Origin: Planococcus sp. ISL-110
GTDB taxonomy: Bacteria > Bacillota > Bacilli > Bacillales_A > Planococcaceae
Direction: 5' to 3'
Assembly (NCBI RefSeq): GCF_018613575.1
Contig: NZ_JAGGPX010000004.1
Span: forward strand, 124,001-188,000
DNA length: 64,000 nucleotides
This document shows, one piece after another, positions 42,874 through 51,345 of the stretch. The translations under genes and the position numbers were made by a program. The first letter of the stretch is position 1. Each line of letters begins with the position of its first letter. The notes below the pieces were generated by a model. The model ran no database searches. It was not told where the DNA came from and worked only from the letters and a program-made list of their open reading frames with translations.

Positions 42874-43668
42874 TCATTTCCCTTGCCAGTCTGGTTTCCT
42901 TTTTTCATTGAAGGCCAAAACTCCTTCCAGGCGATCTTCTGAATTTGCACATTTATAATATTGATCCAATTCAATCGACAACGCTGTGTTGATATCCGTA
43001 TGAAGCCCTGTAGAAATGGATTTCTTTATGGACTGCAAGGATAACGGTGCATTTTGCGCAATTTCCCTGGCAATTTCCAGCGTCTTTGGCATCAGCTCCT
43101 TTGTCGAAAAAACGCCGTTCAAAATCCCTGTTTCCAGTGCTTTATGCGCATCCACCTGGTTGCCCCTAAAGAGCATCTCTTTTGCCAAACCGACCGGAAT
43201 GGCACGCGGCAGTAATTGCGTTCCTCCCACACCTGGGATGATGCCCAGCTTTACTTCCGGCAACCCCATTTTGGCGTGTCCGGCCGCATAGCGTAAATCG
43301 CAGCTCAGCAGCATTTCCATGCCACCGCCTAAAGCAAAGCCGTTGACTGCTGCAATCACAGGGAACTTGAAGTTCCGCAGCAATTCATAGGCAGCTTCAA
43401 AAATGTCATGCTGCTGTTTCCATTGTTCATTGGTCATTCCTTTCCGTTCTTTTAAATCCGCTCCCGCACAAAAGCTTTTTTCTCCTTTTGCGGTAAGCAC
43501 CAGCACACGCAAGCCTTTTTGCTGCTCCAGTGATGTCAAGCATTCAATCAATTCGACCGCCATTTTCGTATTAAGCGAATTCATCGCTTCGGGTCTGTTC
43601 AATTCGATCACATAGACATGTTCATCGCTGTGTTCTTCATTTAAGATCAAGGTTTCCCAATTGGTCAT
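42874..43668 (-). CDS. Enoyl-CoA hydratase
   Basis: The 264-residue crotonase has both oxyanion motifs, SFCAGADLKERKG (near 67-79) and AAVNGFALGGGMEML (near 105-119), and both catalytic Glu: one in GLPEVKLGIIPGVGG near 140 and one in GLAKEMLFRG near 160. It is therefore a likely true hydratase, unlike the paralogue at 16215. It lies between HMG-CoA lyase and MmgE/PrpD genes; 3-methylglutaconyl-, itaconyl- or mesaconyl-CoA hydration are all possible. GGAGGATG precedes the ATG. Confidence 0.86.
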   Translation of the reverse strand: MTNWETLILNEEHSDEHVYVIELNRPEAMNSLNTKMAVELIECLTSLEQQKGLRVLVLTAKGEKSFCAGADLKERKGMTNEQWKQQHDIFEAAYELLRNFKFPVIAAVNGFALGGGMEMLLSCDLRYAAGHAKMGLPEVKLGIIPGVGGTQLLPRAIPVGLAKEMLFRGNQVDAHKALETGILNGVFSTKELMPKTLEIAREIAQNAPLSLQSIKKSISTGLHTDINTALSIELDQYYKCANSEDRLEGVLAFNEKRKPDWQGK

Positions 43669-43689
43669 AGTGGCATCCTCCAGGTTTTT

Positions 43690-43800
43690 ATAGCTGTACT
43701 TGCCGCGTCCACGGGCTGGGCGGAGCGATAAGACGGTGTTATTCCCGGCTTATCGTGTGAGGGATGCCCAAAGCGTCCGAAGCGCTGTGTAAAATAGTGA
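43690..43800. repeat. Fragment of GC-rich dispersed intergenic repeat
   Basis: This gap between the hydratase and lyase genes holds CCGCGTCCACGGGCTGGGCG and GCGTCCGAAGCGCTGTGTAA, with an inner hairpin GATAAGACGG/CCGGCTTATC-like arms. It resembles the block at 41383-41440. Confidence 0.45.
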
Positions 43801-43822
43801 TTCTTAAGTTTAAATTGTCTAT

Positions 43823-44752
43823 CTATTTCTTTACTGGAGCTGGATATTTTCGGTCGTATGGCCCTGCTTTGAGGACGTAGCTTGGTGTTTCGTGGCCTAC
43901 AAATTGTTGAAGCGTCCGAGAAGCGGAAAGCAATCCTTCCAACGACAGACCGGTCTCGATTCCCATGCTGTGAAGCATATGGACCACATCTTCTGTACAA
44001 ATATTCCCTGTTGCTCCTGGGGCAAATGGACAGCCGCCCAGACCGCCCAAGGAAGCATCGAAACTCGTGATGCCGGCTTCCATTGCGCTCAGCATATTGG
44101 CAAGTCCCATACCTCTTGTATTATGGAAATGAAGATTAAACGCTTGCTCTGGAAACCTGTTTCTCAGCTCCGAGACCAAATCGTAAACCTGCTGCGGATT
44201 CGCCATGCCTGTAGTATCCGCCAGGGTAATGGTTTCTATCTTCAATGGCATCAGTTGCTCAAGGATCCAATGGATTCTATCTTTCTTCACTTCACCTTCA
44301 AACGGGCAGCCAAAAGTTGTTGCAATCGATACGTTCAACAACACCGCATGCTCTTCGCAATAACTAAGAATTTCTTTAAGCTCACGCAAGGACTCTTCTG
44401 TACTTTTTTGAACATTTTGCTGGTTATGCGTATCGCTTGCTGAAAAGACGAAATTCACCTTTGCAACGCCTTTTTCATGCGCGTTTCTTGCCCCTTTTAA
44501 ATTCGGAATCAGCGCAATCAGCTTCAGATGATCGTATTCTTTCGAAATCAGCTCGAACAAGTCTCCGCTATTTGCCATTTGCGGCACCAATTTCGGATGG
44601 ACAAAAGAACCAAATTCCAATGATTGGACATTGGCTGTCACCAATAGATCAAACAAAATCTTTTTTTCGTCTACGGTCAGCACCTTGTCTTCCAGCTGCA
44701 ATCCATCCCTTAATACCACTTCGTTTATTTGCACTTTTTTAGGCAGATTCAT
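43823..44752 (-). CDS. Hydroxymethylglutaryl-CoA lyase family
   Basis: The 309-residue TIM-barrel lyase has INEVVLRDGLQLEDKVL at the start, metal His in FHNTRGMGLAN near 205 (LHFHN), and the catalytic Cys loop GGLGGCPFAPGATGN near 235-249, the signature of HMG-CoA lyases. It would cleave HMG-CoA to acetyl-CoA and acetoacetate or a related CoA ester. It heads a minus-strand run of CoA and dicarboxylate genes. The start MNLPKK has GAGGAG seven bases upstream. Confidence 0.88.
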   Translation of the reverse strand: MNLPKKVQINEVVLRDGLQLEDKVLTVDEKKILFDLLVTANVQSLEFGSFVHPKLVPQMANSGDLFELISKEYDHLKLIALIPNLKGARNAHEKGVAKVNFVFSASDTHNQQNVQKSTEESLRELKEILSYCEEHAVLLNVSIATTFGCPFEGEVKKDRIHWILEQLMPLKIETITLADTTGMANPQQVYDLVSELRNRFPEQAFNLHFHNTRGMGLANMLSAMEAGITSFDASLGGLGGCPFAPGATGNICTEDVVHMLHSMGIETGLSLEGLLSASRTLQQFVGHETPSYVLKAGPYDRKYPAPVKK

Positions 44753-44803
44753 TTCGATTCTCCTCAGCTCTATAATTGATTGGTATAATTTTCTTAATAG
44801 TGT

Positions 44804-44825
44804 ATTATTGTACAGAAACAATAAT
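44804..44825. promoter_or_regulatory. Inverted repeat between divergent lyase and AEC transporter genes
   Basis: ATTATTGT-ACAGAA-ACAATAAT has perfect eight-base arms. It lies midway in the 111-base gap between the two divergent starts (44752 and 44864), well placed for a shared regulator, perhaps the GntR protein. Confidence 0.5.
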
Positions 44826-44863
44826 CAGTAAGAACTACCTTAAGTTTGAAAGGAGAAAGTGTC

Positions 44864-45787
44864 ATGGAGATTTTCAATATTTTCTTAAATATCATTGTCC
44901 CCATCCTCATTTTGATAGGACTCGGGGCATTTTTGCATTTAAAGTTCCGCTTTGATCTGAATACGCTGGCAAAAATCAATATTTATTATTTGGTGCCAGG
45001 CCTGATTTTTATCCGCCTCTACGAAACTGATTTAGCGTGGGAAATGTTCTTTAAAGTATTGGCGTTTTTTATTTTTTTGTCTTTATTCTTGTATTTTGTA
45101 TCCAAACTAATCAGTAAGTTCCTCGGTTTCAGCAAAGGACTGGATATTGCTTTTTCCCATAGCTCTTTATTCTACAACTCGGGCAATTACGGCATTTCCG
45201 TAAATGATCTGGCTTTTCGCCAGGATCCGATTGCCATGGCAGTCCAGGTTTTAGTGCTTACTTTTCAAAATCTGCTGGTCTATTCCTACGGGATCATCAG
45301 TTTGCAGCGGTTGGACAAATCAAAGATCAAAGCTACCGTCCCTTATTTTAAAATGCCGGTGCTTTATGCGATGTTTTTCGGTCTGATATTGAATGCATTC
45401 GATCTTACACTTCCGCAGTTCCTTTATACTCCAGGCTCTTATATTGCAGATGCCTTGATTGCATTGGCACTTTTGACTCTGGGCGCGCAGGTCGTTCAAT
45501 TGAATTTCACTAAAAATATGCTCACGGTCTATTTGAGCGTAGGAGTCAGACTTATTATCAGTCCGCTTCTGGCCTTTATCATCATTCAATTCCTTAACGT
45601 CGATGCCATCACAGCTCAAGCGATGTTCATCGCTTCTGCCGTTCCAAGTTCCGTAAACAGTGCCATCATTGCACAGGAATATGACAATGAAACCGCATTT
45701 GCTGCTCAAGCTGTTCTTGCATCAACTATTTTCAGTGCCTTGTCCGTAACGATTGTAATTTTCCTGTCGCGGATCCTTTTTGTTTAA
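44864..45787 (+). CDS. AEC family transporter
   Basis: The 307-residue protein has about ten hydrophobic segments in two halves, the layout of auxin-efflux-carrier family permeases; FYNSGNYGISVNDLAF near 110 and the C-terminal ASAVPSSVNSAIIAQEY near 260 match the conserved half-repeat ends. Bacterial members include malate and malonate carriers. It is divergent from the lyase operon and likely moves a dicarboxylate. The start MEIFNIF follows AAAGGAGA by about seven bases. Confidence 0.85.
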   Translation: MEIFNIFLNIIVPILILIGLGAFLHLKFRFDLNTLAKINIYYLVPGLIFIRLYETDLAWEMFFKVLAFFIFLSLFLYFVSKLISKFLGFSKGLDIAFSHSSLFYNSGNYGISVNDLAFRQDPIAMAVQVLVLTFQNLLVYSYGIISLQRLDKSKIKATVPYFKMPVLYAMFFGLILNAFDLTLPQFLYTPGSYIADALIALALLTLGAQVVQLNFTKNMLTVYLSVGVRLIISPLLAFIIIQFLNVDAITAQAMFIASAVPSSVNSAIIAQEYDNETAFAAQAVLASTIFSALSVTIVIFLSRILFV

Positions 45788-45798
45788 GAAAGTTCGGG

Positions 45799-46182
45799 TT
45801 ACTGCTCTTTATCCATTTCATCAAATACTTCTTTTGCTGTCCTAAAGCTGTCAATTGCAGCCGGCACGCCACAATAAATGGCAGCTTGCAGGAAAACCTC
45901 CTGGATTTCGTCTTTTGTTAAGCCGTTATTGATGGCTCCCCTGACATGCAGCTTCAGTTCATGCGGCCGGTTCAACGCCGTAATCATGGCGAGATTCAGC
46001 ATGCTCCGCGTCTTTTTTGGCAACCCGGGACGTGCCCAAATCTCTCCCCAGCAATACTCTGTCACCAACTCCTGCATCGGCATATTAAATTCCGTCGCAT
46101 TTTGAATCGATTTATCTACATATTCCGCTCCTAATACACTTCTGCGTATTTCCAGTCCCTGTTCAAACTTCTCTTTGTTCAT
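45799..46182 (-). CDS. Carboxymuconolactone decarboxylase family protein
   Basis: The 127-residue alpha-helical protein matches the 4-carboxymuconolactone decarboxylase family: RSVLGAEYVDKSIQ, the conserved W-G-E-I-W-A-R-P-G-L near 48-58, TRSMLNLAMITALNRPHELKLHV and EIQEVFLQAAIYCGVPAAIDS near 90-110. Some members act on ring-cleavage lactones and others are AhpD-like. The specific substrate in this dicarboxylate setting is unclear. AGGAG lies seven bases before the second ATG, taken as start. Confidence 0.83.
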   Translation of the reverse strand: MNKEKFEQGLEIRRSVLGAEYVDKSIQNATEFNMPMQELVTEYCWGEIWARPGLPKKTRSMLNLAMITALNRPHELKLHVRGAINNGLTKDEIQEVFLQAAIYCGVPAAIDSFRTAKEVFDEMDKEQ

Positions 46183-46285
46183 ATCCATTCTCCTGTCTGT
46201 AAGGTATTGGTTTGCTTAAGCACTTCTGTTTTGAAAAAAATTCCTCTTTCAAAGCGTTTTTTGTCTTTAGCCAAACTTTAAACTG

Positions 46286-46320
46286 AAAAAAGCTGGCTAT
46301 GGAGAAAGCCAACTTTTTTA
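46286..46320 (-). terminator. Terminator of the TRAP binding-protein gene
   Basis: AAAAAGcTGGCT pairs with AGCCAaCTTTTTT around TATGGAGA-type loop, 15 bases past the dctP stop. Confidence 0.7.
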
Positions 46321-46334
46321 GTTCTCTTTAAGTA

Positions 46335-47366
46335 TTATTCTCCAGCTGCTTCACGTGCCGCTTCGTATACATCTGCACCGATTTCATCTTCGAACTCATC
46401 GTAGATCGGTTCCAGTTCTGTACGGAACTCTTCAATCTGTTCAGGTGTTAACTCAATGATTTCGACCAGCCCTCTTTCGCGAATCAATTCAAGAGCTTTT
46501 TCATTGAGACTTGTGGCTTCTTCACGTGCCACTTCTGTTCCTACTTCCAACCCTGCCTCCACAATTTCTTTCGTTTCTTCATTCATGCTCTCCCAGAATT
46601 CCGTATTGGTGAAAACAGCATAATCTACTCGCGTATGGTTCATGATTGTCATGTATTCCTGAACTTCATCAAACTTCTTGGATTCGATATTGCTGAACGT
46701 ATTTTCCTGTCCCTCTACAACGCCTTGATCCAGTGCTGTATAAAGTTCGCCAAACGGAATGGATTCAGACCCAGCTCCCAGTGCAGAATAAATAGCTTCC
46801 AATACCTGTCCACCCTGTGTACGGAATTTCAATCCCTGGAAATCATCAGGTGAATCGATTGGCCGTTCATTATTAGTGATATGTTTACCGCCATTCGGCC
46901 ACATGGCTAAGCCAAGCACTCCATCGCTTTCTAGACTCCCCAAAATCTCCTGGCCTTTTTCACCGTCCCAAAATGCAATTGCCTCTTCATCGTTATCGAA
47001 CATGAACGGAAGAGCTGGCACATTGAATTGTGGATTGTTACCGACAAATTTTGTTAAATCCGGTGCAATGAACTGCACGTTATTTGACACCAGGTTTTGA
47101 TACTCATCCTGATCCCCAAACAACGAACTATTAGGATAGATCTCCACTTCGATTGCCCCATCTGATTCTGTTTCAATATACTCTTTCATAGCCAGTGCAC
47201 CTTGGTGCTTCGGCGTATTTTCAGCTACAACGTGAGAAAACTTAATCGTCATTTCCTCGACACCTTCAGCCCCGCTTTCCCCGCCACTGTCAGCCTCATC
47301 ACTGCCACAAGCAGCCAATACCAGTACAGCCATTAAAAGAAGTAAGGATAAAATATACTTTTTCAT
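46335..47366 (-). CDS. TRAP transporter substrate-binding lipoprotein (DctP family)
   Basis: The 343-residue lipoprotein has the lipobox LVLAAC near residue 20 and an acidic Gly/Ser linker, then the DctP fold: IKFSHVVAENTPKHQGA near 43, the carboxylate-binding Arg in LKFRTQGGQVLEAIY near 165 and GVVEGQENTFSNI near 205. It would bind an organic acid outside the cell for the DctQ/DctM permease, which is encoded divergently 417 bases away. The split arrangement implies two promoters in the shared gap. Confidence 0.88.
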   Translation of the reverse strand: MKKYILSLLLLMAVLVLAACGSDEADSGGESGAEGVEEMTIKFSHVVAENTPKHQGALAMKEYIETESDGAIEVEIYPNSSLFGDQDEYQNLVSNNVQFIAPDLTKFVGNNPQFNVPALPFMFDNDEEAIAFWDGEKGQEILGSLESDGVLGLAMWPNGGKHITNNERPIDSPDDFQGLKFRTQGGQVLEAIYSALGAGSESIPFGELYTALDQGVVEGQENTFSNIESKKFDEVQEYMTIMNHTRVDYAVFTNTEFWESMNEETKEIVEAGLEVGTEVAREEATSLNEKALELIRERGLVEIIELTPEQIEEFRTELEPIYDEFEDEIGADVYEAAREAAGE

Positions 47367-47782
47367 CTAAAAGAACCCCCTATTGTTTTTTGATTCTGTA
47401 ACATACTTAAAAAATTTTTGTAAGGGCTTTCATTCTGAATCGCACCTTCCTTTCTTTCAGCCCTATTCACCTGACACACAAAAAATTTTAAGCTGCGCTC
47501 CTTTTAATGATTTTTGGATACAACTCACAACAAAATTAGCATAGAAGAAAACTATTGTAAAGAAAAATTTAAATTTTCTAATTTTATTAAAAAAAATAAA
47601 ATTAAGGTTTCTTTAATAAATAATAATTCATATAACTCTATCTAAAAGTCGATTAATCGGCCGATATCCATATTTAAGTTTTCTTTTAATTCAAAATTTT
47701 ACTTGTTATTGATTAAGACTTGTATTATGATTTGACTAATTCTTTTCGTATCCAAAATACAAAGTGGTTAAGGAGGATTCAA
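47367..47782. other. Divergent AT-rich control region of the TRAP genes
   Basis: The 416-base gap has no gene. It is very AT-rich and holds a perfect inverted repeat TAATTTTATT/AATAAAATTA (47579-47604), a sigma-A promoter for the permease genes (47703-47731), and the motif GTATCCAAAATAC (47749-47761) just downstream of the expected start site. The dctP promoter was not resolved. Confidence 0.5.
47703..47731 (+). promoter_or_regulatory. Sigma-A promoter of the TRAP permease genes
   Basis: TTGTTA (47703-47708), 17-base spacer, TATGAT (47726-47731). A transcript start near 47738 would place GTATCCAAAATAC (47749-47761) in the early leader. Confidence 0.55.
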
Positions 47783-48283
47783 ATGAAATATCTGAATCGT
47801 ATTGAAAGCGCTTTCTCCGTTATCTTGTTCTTATTTGGCATCGGTATTAGTCTCTACTCGGTCTTCATGCGCTACATTATGGGCAGTTCCCAAAGCTGGG
47901 CGACGGAAATCTATACCATGCTTTTAGTTTGGGCCATTTTTATTGGCTTTTCATCAGCTTTAAAAGAAGATAAACATATTGCGATAGATGTAGTCTACGA
48001 TCGGTTCGGTCCCAAAATGCGCCATTTTTCCCAGGTCATCACTTTGCTAATCGGTGTAGCTTTCAGCCTATTCATTATTTGGACTGGTATGGATATGGTG
48101 ACGACAGCTTTTAGCCAAGATATCAAAACCATTGATGTCGGCTTCCCGATTTGGATCAATTACCTGATCATGCCAATTGCAGGAACCCTGCTGTTTATTC
48201 GTTTTTGTGAAAAAGCTTATCGATACTTTGTTAAGAAAGAAAATGTGACGGGCGGAGGAGATGCAGAATGGAAGCAGCTGTAG
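47783..48283 (+). CDS. TRAP transporter small permease (DctQ family)
   Basis: The 166-residue protein has four hydrophobic segments (about 11-30, 48-66, 88-110, 127-148) and the DctQ motif YIMGSSQSWATEIYTMLLVWAIFIG (start of it) near 30-50, with LKEDKHIAIDV near 60. It joins DctM to form the organic acid:Na+ symporter. TAAGGAGG lies seven bases before the ATG. Its end overlaps dctM by 16 bases. A cre-like palindrome lies inside its first codons. Confidence 0.87.
   Translation: MKYLNRIESAFSVILFLFGIGISLYSVFMRYIMGSSQSWATEIYTMLLVWAIFIGFSSALKEDKHIAIDVVYDRFGPKMRHFSQVITLLIGVAFSLFIIWTGMDMVTTAFSQDIKTIDVGFPIWINYLIMPIAGTLLFIRFCEKAYRYFVKKENVTGGGDAEWKQL
47803..47816. promoter_or_regulatory. cre-like CcpA site inside the start of dctQ
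   Basis: TGAAAGCGCTTTCT contains the perfect palindrome GAAAGCGCTTTC and matches the cre consensus except for the last base. It lies about 65 bases into the transcript, a common position for CcpA roadblock repression. Confidence 0.55.
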
Positions 48284-49533
48284 TCGTAATCGTTTTACTT
48301 TTTGTTTTTGCTTTCTTGCGGGTGCCGATTGCTATCAGCTTAGCGGTTTCCAGCATTATTGGTCTCTATATGGTGGATTTTTCATTGAATACGGTTATCC
48401 AGAGAATGTTCACTGGAGTCAACAGCACCACTTTGATGGCGATTCCCGGATTTGTTTTCGCTGGCTTGATCATGGCTAAAGGCGGAATCTCCAAATACCT
48501 GATTGAATGCATCCGCTCTTGGGTCGGCCACACAAAAGGCGGCTTGTCCGTAGTGACTGTCATCACTTGTATGATTTTCGCAGCAATTTCAGGCTCTAGT
48601 CCTGCAACTGCCGCTGCGATTGGTGCCATTATGATTCCAATGATGGTCAAAGCTGGCTATGAAAAAAGCTATTCAATGGGTTTGGTGGCTGCAGCTGGAA
48701 CATTAGGAATTCTGATTCCACCTTCGATTCCGTTAATTCTTTACGGATCGGTTTCTGAACAATCTACTGGAAAATTATTTTCTGCAGGGATCCTGCCAGG
48801 ACTTTTACTTGGATTGGCCTTGATTATCTACGCTGTACTTGTAGCTTATCGAAAAAATTACGGTGGATTGCCAAAGGTTCCTTTAAAAGACCGGTGGCTC
48901 CCTACCCTAAAAGCTACCTGGGGGCTTATCATGCCTGTTCTTATTTTAGGCAGTATTTATACAGGAATCGTCACACCGACAGAAGCATCATTTTTAGCTG
49001 CTTTATATGCCATTATCGTTTCCATTGTTATTTATAGAGAAATGACTTGGTCCCAATTTATCGAAATCACCAAGGAATCGATCAATACCACTTCTATGAT
49101 TTTCCTGATCATTGCTGCAGCCCTGGTTTTCGGGATGTTCTTGACGACTGAACAGGTTCCACAGGATTTTGCTGCTTGGGTCAGTGACAGTGGTTTCAAT
49201 AAGTGGACATTCTTGATCATCGTCAGTTTGCTGTTCTTCGTTCTTGGCATGTTCCTGGAACCAACAGCCATCATCTTGATTACTTTGCCGATTTTGCTGC
49301 CCATCATTGCGGCATTGGAGATCGATGTCATCCACTTCGCCATAATCATGGTAGTTAACATGGAACTAGGTATGATCACACCACCGGTTGGGCTCAATCT
49401 CTTCGTTGTCAGTGGAATAACCGGAGAGAAGGTCGAACAGGTCATTAGAGGGGTTATCCCCTTCTTTGTGATATTTATAATTGTCCTAGTCCTGATCATC
49501 ATCTTCCCTCAAATTTCGTTGTACTTAACTTGA
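48268..49533 (+). CDS. TRAP transporter large permease (DctM family)
   Basis: The 421-residue protein has about twelve hydrophobic segments and the DctM signatures IPGFVFAGLIMAKGGIS near 50, AAISGSSPATAAAIGAIMIP near 90-110, GTLGILIPPSIPLILYG near 135-152 and GMITPPVGLNLFVVSG near 370. It is the main transport subunit, moving an organic acid with sodium. It overlaps dctQ by 16 bases and ends at a strong shared terminator. Confidence 0.9.
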   Translation: MEAAVVVIVLLFVFAFLRVPIAISLAVSSIIGLYMVDFSLNTVIQRMFTGVNSTTLMAIPGFVFAGLIMAKGGISKYLIECIRSWVGHTKGGLSVVTVITCMIFAAISGSSPATAAAIGAIMIPMMVKAGYEKSYSMGLVAAAGTLGILIPPSIPLILYGSVSEQSTGKLFSAGILPGLLLGLALIIYAVLVAYRKNYGGLPKVPLKDRWLPTLKATWGLIMPVLILGSIYTGIVTPTEASFLAALYAIIVSIVIYREMTWSQFIEITKESINTTSMIFLIIAAALVFGMFLTTEQVPQDFAAWVSDSGFNKWTFLIIVSLLFFVLGMFLEPTAIILITLPILLPIIAALEIDVIHFAIIMVVNMELGMITPPVGLNLFVVSGITGEKVEQVIRGVIPFFVIFIIVLVLIIIFPQISLYLT

Positions 49534-49567
49534 ATTGTATATTGAAAAGCTATCGCCTAGTTGATGG

Positions 49568-49610
49568 CATAAGAAAAGACGGCAGAAACTTCCTGCCGTC
49601 TTTTCTTATG
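49568..49610. terminator. Bidirectional terminator between TRAP and Ter operons
   Basis: Perfect 18-base arms (49568-49585, 49593-49610) with core AAGACGGCAG/CTGCCGTCTT and A/T-rich ends serve the convergent dctM (stop 49533) and terD (stop 49646). Confidence 0.85.
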
Positions 49611-49645
49611 TTTTTATAAACTGATAAACCGTTTTCTAATTAATA

Positions 49646-50224
49646 TCAACCTAAGCCATAATCATTTACTAATGCCGCAAGGCCGCCCTGATAGCCACTT
49701 CCGATTGCGTTGAACTTCCATTCATTTCCGTGACGGTACAAGTCGCCGACCACTAGAGCCGTTTCAATTGAGAAATCTTCTCCAAGATCATAGCGGATCA
49801 ATTCTTCGTTCGAATTTTCGTTGACGATGCGGATAAAGGCATTCGACACTTGGCCGAAGTTTTGTCCGCGGCCTTCTGCATCGTGAATTGTTACAGTAAA
49901 ACTGATTTTATGAATATCAGCAGGAACTTTTGGCAAGTCGATGATCAACTGCTCATCATCACCTTCTCCTTCGCCTGTCAAGTTATCGCCCGTATGGGTA
50001 ACTGAACCATTGCCCCCAACTAGATTATTATAAAAGATAAAATCTTCCGGCCCACGCGATTTACCGTTTTCACCTACAAGGAAGACCGAAGCATCCAAAT
50101 CGAAATCTCCGCCACCGCTGTATTTATTGGTATCCCAGCCCAAACCGACGACCACTTTTGTTAGGCCCGGATTTGTTTTCGTCAAGTCGATCTTCTGTCC
50201 TTTTGAAAGGTTGATAGTTGACAT
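49646..50224 (-). CDS. TerD family stress protein (third copy in the operon)
   Basis: The 192-residue protein is a TerD domain throughout: [13 protein letters not shown] at the start, [23 protein letters not shown] near 28-50 with the acidic Ca2+-binding residues, [18 protein letters not shown] near 108, and [27 protein letters not shown] near 150. TerD proteins bind calcium and belong to the tellurite/chemical stress systems. It is last in the operon, 18 bases after telA. It is very similar to the copy at 57458. Confidence 0.92.
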   Translation of the reverse strand: MSTINLSKGQKIDLTKTNPGLTKVVVGLGWDTNKYSGGGDFDLDASVFLVGENGKSRGPEDFIFYNNLVGGNGSVTHTGDNLTGEGEGDDEQLIIDLPKVPADIHKISFTVTIHDAEGRGQNFGQVSNAFIRIVNENSNEELIRYDLGEDFSIETALVVGDLYRHGNEWKFNAIGSGYQGGLAALVNDYGLG

Positions 50225-50242
50225 ATTGATTTCCTCCTCCGA

Positions 50243-51325
50243 TTAATTAGCTTTACGCTGTGTTTCTTCGTACTTTTTCTGCAATTCTTCGATACGGAGA
50301 CGGCCTTCTTCACGCATTTTGCGATTTTCCTGCTCGATCTCGCGCGTGTCATTCATCCCCTGCATTATAGTCTCCCATGTTTGTTCAATGGTTTCAATCT
50401 TGATGCTCGGTTGGCCCGACATTCTTGCAATATCGACGCTTTGCCGCGAAATGTCGTTGGCATTATTCAACAGCATTTCATTGGTACGACGATCCAATTC
50501 GCTCATCGATTCGGCGACCAGATTTTGGCGTTTCGCCGCAATAGCATTGATCAAACCGGTTTTAAAAATCGGAATGGTCGTAACGAAAGCCGAATTGATT
50601 TTTCCGATCAGCTTGGTATTGCCGCGCTGCAGCATACGGATTTGAGGGGCCGACTGGTAGGAAACCTGTTTCGCCATTTCAAGATCGTAGACGCGCTGTT
50701 CCAGAAGCTCGATTGCACTTTGCAGGGAGTTCAATTCCATAAGAGCCATTTGGTCGCCTGACTCCGCTTTTGCACGGACAGCCGGTTCCTGGGCTTTCAG
50801 TTCCTCGACTTTGATGTCGCCTGCTGCGATGTATTTTTCCAGCTCCATGAAGTAATTGAAATTTTGGTTATACAGTTCCTCCAAAGTAGTTGTCGATTTT
50901 TTCATTTCGCCTTCGTACTTGGTGATTTCAACGTATACTTTGTCAATTTCAGTTCCCATGGTCTGGTACTTGTTGAATAACTGCTCAATCACTTTATTGC
51001 CTTTATTGAAAATTTTGTTGAAAAAACCCTTTTTTTCAACAAAATCCTTTTTATCGAATTTATCCATGATTTTGCCAAGTTGTTTCAGCAGTTCACTGGA
51101 TTCCTCCATGCTGTTTGCCTGGACGGAATTCAATACTTTTCCTGTAAAAGCGGAAATCTCATTGGCGGGCTCACGGCCGAATTCCAATAAAGCGATTTGA
51201 TTTTTAGGGTCGATCTTGGAAGCCAGTTGAATGACTTTAGGATCTTTTTTCAACTGAACCTTTAATTGATTTTCGTCTTTCATCACCAATTCCTGTTGTT
51301 CAATTTGATCTGGCATATTGGTCAT
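50243..51325 (-). CDS. telA: Toxic anion resistance protein, TelA/YceH family
   Basis: The 360-residue protein is mostly helical with long charged stretches that look like coiled coils, and carries the TelA family core (EVYITKYEGEMKKS-like region near 130-150, YQSAPQIRMLQRGNTKLIGKINSAFVTTIP near 230-260 in part). TelA/KlaA proteins accompany TerD in resistance to tellurite and other stress; the mechanism is unknown. AAGGAGTG precedes the ATG. It lies 20 bases after the YceG-like gene, as in Bacillus yceGH. Confidence 0.9.
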   Translation of the reverse strand: MTNMPDQIEQQELVMKDENQLKVQLKKDPKVIQLASKIDPKNQIALLEFGREPANEISAFTGKVLNSVQANSMEESSELLKQLGKIMDKFDKKDFVEKKGFFNKIFNKGNKVIEQLFNKYQTMGTEIDKVYVEITKYEGEMKKSTTTLEELYNQNFNYFMELEKYIAAGDIKVEELKAQEPAVRAKAESGDQMALMELNSLQSAIELLEQRVYDLEMAKQVSYQSAPQIRMLQRGNTKLIGKINSAFVTTIPIFKTGLINAIAAKRQNLVAESMSELDRRTNEMLLNNANDISRQSVDIARMSGQPSIKIETIEQTWETIMQGMNDTREIEQENRKMREEGRLRIEELQKKYEETQRKAN

Positions 51326-51345
51326 CGGTTTTCACTCCTTTTTGG

